Shown here: in pieces, positions 30,154-33,781 of the stretch | How the letters are laid out: each line of letters starts with the position of its first letter | How positions within the stretch are numbered: the first letter of the stretch is position 1 | Assembly (NCBI GenBank): GCA_945883795.1 | Contig: CAMCYC010000023.1 | Span: 1 to 33,781, forward strand | Source of the DNA: Sulfurimonas crateris | GTDB lineage: Bacteria; Campylobacterota; Campylobacteria; Campylobacterales; Sulfurimonadaceae | DNA: 33,781 nt | Reading direction: 5' to 3' | Notes under the pieces: generated by a model | Seen by the model: only the letters and a program-made list of their open reading frames with translations | What the model was told of the DNA's origin: nothing | The model's database searches: none | Position numbers and translations under genes: made by a program

Positions 30154-31956
30154 TTAGTGTTCTAAATGGATATTTTCTTTTACAACTTCATCACTAATAA
30201 CAACTGGTGATGCGGTTAAAAAACCTTCTTCAACCATAGTATCTATCACTTTTTTAGCTACTGGAACAGCGGTTTGTGCTGCAAAGTGGCTTGTTTTTGG
30301 TTGAATTACAATAATACCTATTGTATAGGAATTATCTTTATCATTAGCAAAACCCATAAAAGAGGTATTATATTTTTTAACATATTTTCCATTTTCAACA
30401 ATGTGTGAAGTTCCTGTTTTACCACCAACAACTAGACCTGGCGTTATTGCTTTTATTCCTGTTCCTTCGTTGACAGTTTTTACGAGGATTTGATTTACTC
30501 TTTGTGCGGTAGAGCTTTTGATAACTTGAACTTGCTCTTCCTCTTCTATCTCAATTTTACGATTAAATTCATCTAAGAAGTTATTAACAATTCTAGGTTT
30601 CACAATTCTACCATTATTATTAAAAGCAGAATATGCACGAATAAGTTGCATTAAATTTGCTCGTATTCCATAGCCATAAGAACAAGTTGCTTTGTATATT
30701 TCATTGTCTAGCCTTTTTCCGCTTGGAATTGAACCACTTTTTTCATAAATTAAATCACTTGTGGATTTTTGTGAGAAACCAAAACTAAGAAGTCCTGTAT
30801 AGAATTCATCACCTGATAATTTTTGTGCAAGTTGTGCTATCCCTATATTTGACGAATACATAATGACATTTTCAGCACTCAGCCAATCAAATTTATGTTC
30901 ATCAGTAATCACTTTTTTTCCCATTTTAAATCTTCCGTTATGCCCATTGACTAAATCATAAGGATTAATAAGCCCTTTGTCTAAAAGGAGAGCAAAAGTT
31001 ATAACCTTAAGAACACTTCCTGGTTCAAAACTATATTCAATCATCCCACTTCGAAGTGAACCATAATCACTCTTTTGTATATCTTTTGGAAAAAATCTAT
31101 TTGAACTTGCTAATGTTTTAATTTTACCTGTTTTCGTCTCCATGACAGCAACCATAATCTCTTGTGCATCTAATTCTATTTGCATTTCATCGCATATTTT
31201 TTCAACTCGTATTTGAAGTGAAACGGGAATATTTAATTCAATATTTAAACCATCAATTTTAGCTTTTGTAAAACTATCTTTATTTAAAATAATATAGCTA
31301 TTTATATCTCTTGAACCTTTGCTTGAAGCGTTTTGTCTAGCTGATAATTCTACATCAAACCTTTTTTCCAAACCTTTTACACCACTTATTTTGGTATAAC
31401 CATCATCTTCTTGTTTATGCGGATACCCTATTACTGGAGTGAGGAGTTTTCCATAAGGATATTCTCTACTTTCACCACTTTCTATAATACTAAGCCCATG
31501 TGTTGATTTGACACCTGTTCTTTTATTGAGAATTTCCATAAAAACTTTATATTTTCTAAACTCATGTGATAATTGTTTTAAATATTGTGCTTGTTTTTCG
31601 GCAATATCGTAACTTAAAACGACTACACCTTTTTTTTTATTGAGTTTGTCGTTGATTATTTTGGAATCTATACCTGAATAGATACTAAAAAGTTGTACAA
31701 AAAGTTCTTTTTTTTGTGGGTCAATATAACGAGTATTGACAATTGCTTTATATACTTTTTTTGTAATAGCAAGATGAAAACCATCTGCACTTATAATACT
31801 GCTTCTCTCAGCTTTAGAAGTATCTTCAGCATAAAGTGATGGGATATTGCGTGATTTTAGTGAAGTGAGTAACATGACACTTAGAAAAATGAAAAAACCA
31901 AAAACAATGAAAGAATATAAAAGAAATATTTTTTTGCTTTTGTTTTTATTTATCAT
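30154..31956 (-). CDS. ftsI: Penicillin-binding protein 2 / FtsI-type transpeptidase
   Basis: Class B penicillin-binding protein that cross-links peptidoglycan, probably at the division septum. A short cytoplasmic N-terminus is followed by one membrane helix (10-32). The pedestal domain includes RSSIISADGFHLA and GYTKISGVKGLEKRFD. The transpeptidase domain has the serine motif S314-V-L-K317 in EPGSVLKV, SSN at 368-370 and KTGT at 513-516. The 600-residue length fits FtsI/PbpB. It follows fliE after 72 bases, in the order flgB-flgC-fliE-pbp known from Campylobacter, so it may be read from the flagellar promoter as well as its own. Confidence 0.93.
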   Translation of the reverse strand: MINKNKSKKIFLLYSFIVFGFFIFLSVMLLTSLKSRNIPSLYAEDTSKAERSSIISADGFHLAITKKVYKAIVNTRYIDPQKKELFVQLFSIYSGIDSKIINDKLNKKKGVVVLSYDIAEKQAQYLKQLSHEFRKYKVFMEILNKRTGVKSTHGLSIIESGESREYPYGKLLTPVIGYPHKQEDDGYTKISGVKGLEKRFDVELSARQNASSKGSRDINSYIILNKDSFTKAKIDGLNIELNIPVSLQIRVEKICDEMQIELDAQEIMVAVMETKTGKIKTLASSNRFFPKDIQKSDYGSLRSGMIEYSFEPGSVLKVITFALLLDKGLINPYDLVNGHNGRFKMGKKVITDEHKFDWLSAENVIMYSSNIGIAQLAQKLSGDEFYTGLLSFGFSQKSTSDLIYEKSGSIPSGKRLDNEIYKATCSYGYGIRANLMQLIRAYSAFNNNGRIVKPRIVNNFLDEFNRKIEIEEEEQVQVIKSSTAQRVNQILVKTVNEGTGIKAITPGLVVGGKTGTSHIVENGKYVKKYNTSFMGFANDKDNSYTIGIIVIQPKTSHFAAQTAVPVAKKVIDTMVEEGFLTASPVVISDEVVKENIHLEH

Positions 31957-32029
31957 ATTCGTACCACGACATTGTGTAGTTAAAAAAGAGTTTTATTATT
32001 TACAAGACGAAAACTAAAAAGAAAAGTTT

Positions 32030-32341
32030 TTATAACTGTGTTCTTCCTAGCTCTTTGTACGCACTTAAAGCTTTATTTCTAATTTCAAGCATAAGTTTCA
32101 TACTAATTTCTGCTTTATCAATTGCAAGAGCTGCTTGATGAAGGTCTTTTACTTGACCTGTTGCCATATCAGCCATAGCATTTTCACCATCTTTTTGCAT
32201 ATCATTTAGTTCTACCATAGCAGATTTAAGTTGTTCGGAAAAGCTATTTAAACCTCCGCCTAAAACATCATTACTTTGATTTTTTTGTTTTAAGACTTCA
32301 CCTGTTGATGTGCTTGAGATACTGTTGATTAAATTGTTCAT
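32030..32341 (-). CDS. fliE: Flagellar hook-basal body protein FliE
   Basis: Small protein joining the MS ring to the proximal rod; exported by the flagellar type III apparatus. The 103 residues show FSEQLKSAMVELNDMQKDGE and the C-terminal helix DLHQAALAIDKAEISMKLML with RNKALSAYKELGRTQL, which are characteristic. There is no cleavable signal. It lies 16 bases after flgC. The gap to ftsI is 72 bases. Confidence 0.95.
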   Translation of the reverse strand: MNNLINSISSTSTGEVLKQKNQSNDVLGGGLNSFSEQLKSAMVELNDMQKDGENAMADMATGQVKDLHQAALAIDKAEISMKLMLEIRNKALSAYKELGRTQL

Positions 32342-32357
32342 AATTTTTTCCTAGTTT

Positions 32358-32852
32358 TTATTGTAACAATGAGATTGCACTATTTGCCATATCTTTTGCG
32401 CTTTGAAAAGCAGCTACATTTGCTTGATACGAACGAGTAGCCTCGACTAAATCGGCCATTTCCACAACAGGATTAACATTTGGATACGCAACATATCCAT
32501 TTACATCAGCATCGGGATGTTCTGGTTCAAATCTCATGAGAGGTTCTCTGTCATCTCTTGAAATTTTGTCTACTATAACACTCATTATAGCAGGATTTAC
32601 CTTTTTGCCAAGTAAACCCTCTCTCAATGGGTCTTCATAATCTGCACTTTGAGTTGCTTCATTTAAAGCCTTGTTAAAATACTGATTAAAATCTATCGCT
32701 TTAAAAACAACCTCTTTTCTTCTATAAGGTCCACCCTCTTCAGTTCGTGTTGTTTGAGCGTTAGCAATATTCGATGAAATGGTATTAACACGCACTCTTT
32801 GTGCAGATAAACCATAACCACTAATATCAAAACTATTGAGAAAATTACTCAC
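32358..32852 (-). CDS. flgC: Flagellar basal-body rod protein FlgC
   Basis: Proximal rod protein. The N-terminal rod motif INTISSNIANAQTTRTEEGG (from VNTISSNIANA) and the C-terminal helix VEMADLVEATRSYQANVAAF with DMANSAISLL are the paired heptad ends that assemble the rod. YRRKEVVF is also typical. The 164-residue length is normal. It begins nine bases after flgB and is followed by fliE. Confidence 0.96.
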   Translation of the reverse strand: MSNFLNSFDISGYGLSAQRVRVNTISSNIANAQTTRTEEGGPYRRKEVVFKAIDFNQYFNKALNEATQSADYEDPLREGLLGKKVNPAIMSVIVDKISRDDREPLMRFEPEHPDADVNGYVAYPNVNPVVEMADLVEATRSYQANVAAFQSAKDMANSAISLLQ

Positions 32853-32861
32853 TTTTTATCC

Positions 32862-33293
32862 TTATTGAACTTTAGATGAACCATCTATGACACTTTTATA
32901 TATCGTAGTGTCTTTTTTTGCTGCTTGAATCAGTGCATTAAACATGACAGAGTTTTTACTCATCTCTGTAGTTTCCACATCGACATCCACACTATTGCCA
33001 TCATTTCGAGCCATATGACCATCTCTAAAAAAAAGAGTTGCTTTAGCATTAGATTTTTCATTCATGAGAGGAAAATGCGCCCCATCTGTTTGAGCAAGTT
33101 GCAATTTATTGGAAGTATCATGAAAAACTTCTGCTTTTTTTTCTGCAAGTGTATCTCCAAAGCTTATATCTCGTGGTTGATAAAAAGGGGTATCAGCATT
33201 TGCAATATTTGAAGATATCATGTCCTGACGAACAGACCTATAATCAAGTGCTTTTTCCACCAAACCAAATGAACGAGATATTTCAAGACTCAT
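32862..33293 (-). CDS. flgB: Flagellar basal-body rod protein FlgB
   Basis: Proximal rod protein and first gene of the flgB-flgC-fliE(-ftsI) operon. The N-terminal block DMISSNIANADTPFYQPRDI is the rod signature, and the C-terminal helix FNALIQAAKKDTTIYKSVID is the partner heptad region. The 143-residue length is normal. A sigma-54 promoter ends 34 bases upstream of the ATG, which fits the rod and hook class of flagellar genes in this phylum. Confidence 0.96.
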   Translation of the reverse strand: MSLEISRSFGLVEKALDYRSVRQDMISSNIANADTPFYQPRDISFGDTLAEKKAEVFHDTSNKLQLAQTDGAHFPLMNEKSNAKATLFFRDGHMARNDGNSVDVDVETTEMSKNSVMFNALIQAAKKDTTIYKSVIDGSSKVQ

Positions 33294-33326
33294 ACTAAAC
33301 CCTTTTTTACTATTATATCAAGATAT

Positions 33327-33343
33327 AAGCAATTTTAGTTCCA
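33327..33343 (-). promoter_or_regulatory. Sigma-54 (RpoN) promoter of the flgB operon
   Basis: The minus strand reads TGGAACTAAAATTGCTT: GG and GC elements with exactly ten bases between, matching the TGGAAC-N5-TTGCTT form of Campylobacter flagellar promoters. Initiation is expected near 33317, giving a leader of about 24 bases. A TATAAT hexamer at 33312-33317 on the same strand is probably incidental or a weak second promoter. Confidence 0.8.
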
Positions 33344-33364
33344 TAATTGAGAACTCTTTTATGT

Positions 33365-33370
33365 TACAAT
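33365..33370 (+). promoter_or_regulatory. Candidate -10 box for the Uma2-family gene
   Basis: TACAAT in TTTTATGTTACAATATTT, 29-34 bases before the start, divergent from the sigma-54 promoter. Confidence 0.45.
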
Positions 33371-33398
33371 ATTTAAATTTTTTACAAAAGGATACATG

Positions 33399-33781
33399 AT
33401 GGGTCTCTTAAAATTAGAAGATTTACCGCATTATACTTATGAAGACTATAAAAACTGGGAAGATAAATGGGAATTGATATATGGACAGGCGTATGCTATG
33501 AGTCCAGCACCTATGCTAAAGCATCAGTCAGTAAGTAGTAGAATAGCTAGATACTTAGAAGAAGCATTTGAAAACTGTAAAAAGTGTCAGGTGTATATGC
33601 CAATAGATTGGAAAATTTCACAAGACACCGTTGTCCAACCAGATAATTCTGTAATATGTCATAAACCTACACATGAAGCATACATAACAAAAGCACCCAA
33701 AATAATATTTGAAATTCTCTCAAAAAGCACAGAAAAAAAAGATAAAGAACTTAAATATAATCTTTATGAGCAAGAGGGTGT
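33399..33781 (+). CDS. Uma2-family PD-(D/E)XK-like protein, 3' end outside window
   Basis: Uma2 (DUF820) domain proteins have a restriction-endonuclease-like fold and are of largely unknown role, often multi-copy in some genomes. The visible 127 codons show YTYEDYKNWEDKWELIYGQA at the start, HQSVSSRIARYLEEAF, VVQPDNSVICHKP (the conserved PD) and IIFEILSKSTEKKDKELKY (the conserved E and STxxxD). The order matches the catalytic core. ATGs stand at 33396 and 33399. The second is about seven bases after AAAAGGA and is preferred. Metal-binding residues look intact so far; the last strand lies beyond the window. Confidence 0.82.
   Translation, partial: MGLLKLEDLPHYTYEDYKNWEDKWELIYGQAYAMSPAPMLKHQSVSSRIARYLEEAFENCKKCQVYMPIDWKISQDTVVQPDNSVICHKPTHEAYITKAPKIIFEILSKSTEKKDKELKYNLYEQEG

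Noticed and set aside
1-33781. tRNA, rRNA, insertion sequences, prophage genes, att sites, replication origin
   Set aside because: I looked for tRNA-like cloverleaf ends, transposase or integrase motifs, and DnaA-box clusters near hobA and saw none; no such feature can be supported by eye.

Overview
The window is chromosomal DNA of a low-GC (about one third G+C by eye), densely packed member of the Campylobacterota (former Epsilonproteobacteria). The strongest evidence is gene content and order. A hobA gene, which encodes a DnaA-binding initiation factor known only from this phylum, lies in the order lysC-hobA-holB-folP that is also known from Helicobacter pylori. The order flgB-flgC-fliE-penicillin-binding protein matches Campylobacter, and nth lies beside a PEB4-type periplasmic isomerase. 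A type II-like sulfide:quinone oxidoreductase at the left edge suggests a sulfur-oxidising, Sulfurimonas-like relative, but the genus cannot be fixed from this sequence.

Layout: 1-2.9 kb holds the 3' part of sqr and a convergent large MscS-type channel. 3.25-4.55 kb is the rpsF-ssb-rpsR operon behind a 338-base leader/promoter region. 4.6-6.1 kb has a CHAD-domain protein and two small hypothetical genes facing each other across a perfect 12-bp inverted repeat. 6.26-8.34 kb is a divergent polysaccharide deacetylase with tandem 11-residue repeats, overlapping dprA by one base. 8.37-12.4 kb (minus strand) is tatB-tatC-queA followed by two unrecognised membrane proteins, all overlapping or nearly so. 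12.4-13.5 kb is hemW. 13.6-19 kb is a long plus-strand run: rppH, lysC, hobA, holB, folP and a CBS-GGDEF protein. 19.1-24.8 kb is mostly minus-strand: Pit phosphate transporter, exported cyclophilin, msrB, HU, and a DUF342/FapA-like protein with a coiled-coil partner. 24.9-30.1 kb mixes fba, cmoA, nth, peb4, a PLP enzyme and a decayed J-domain fragment. 30.15-33.3 kb is the flgB-flgC-fliE-pbp operon behind a clear sigma-54 promoter, and a divergent Uma2-family gene runs off the right edge.

Most genes are core housekeeping: translation, replication initiation and clamp loading, folate and aspartate-family biosynthesis, protein export, and flagellar rod with septal wall synthesis. No tRNA, rRNA, CRISPR array, insertion sequence, prophage or toxin-antitoxin locus was seen. 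I found no convincing novel multi-gene system. The best candidates for something undescribed are the two-gene membrane module at the end of the tat-queA operon, a probable internal translation start that would make a separate aspartokinase beta subunit, and the HPD-less J-domain relic.
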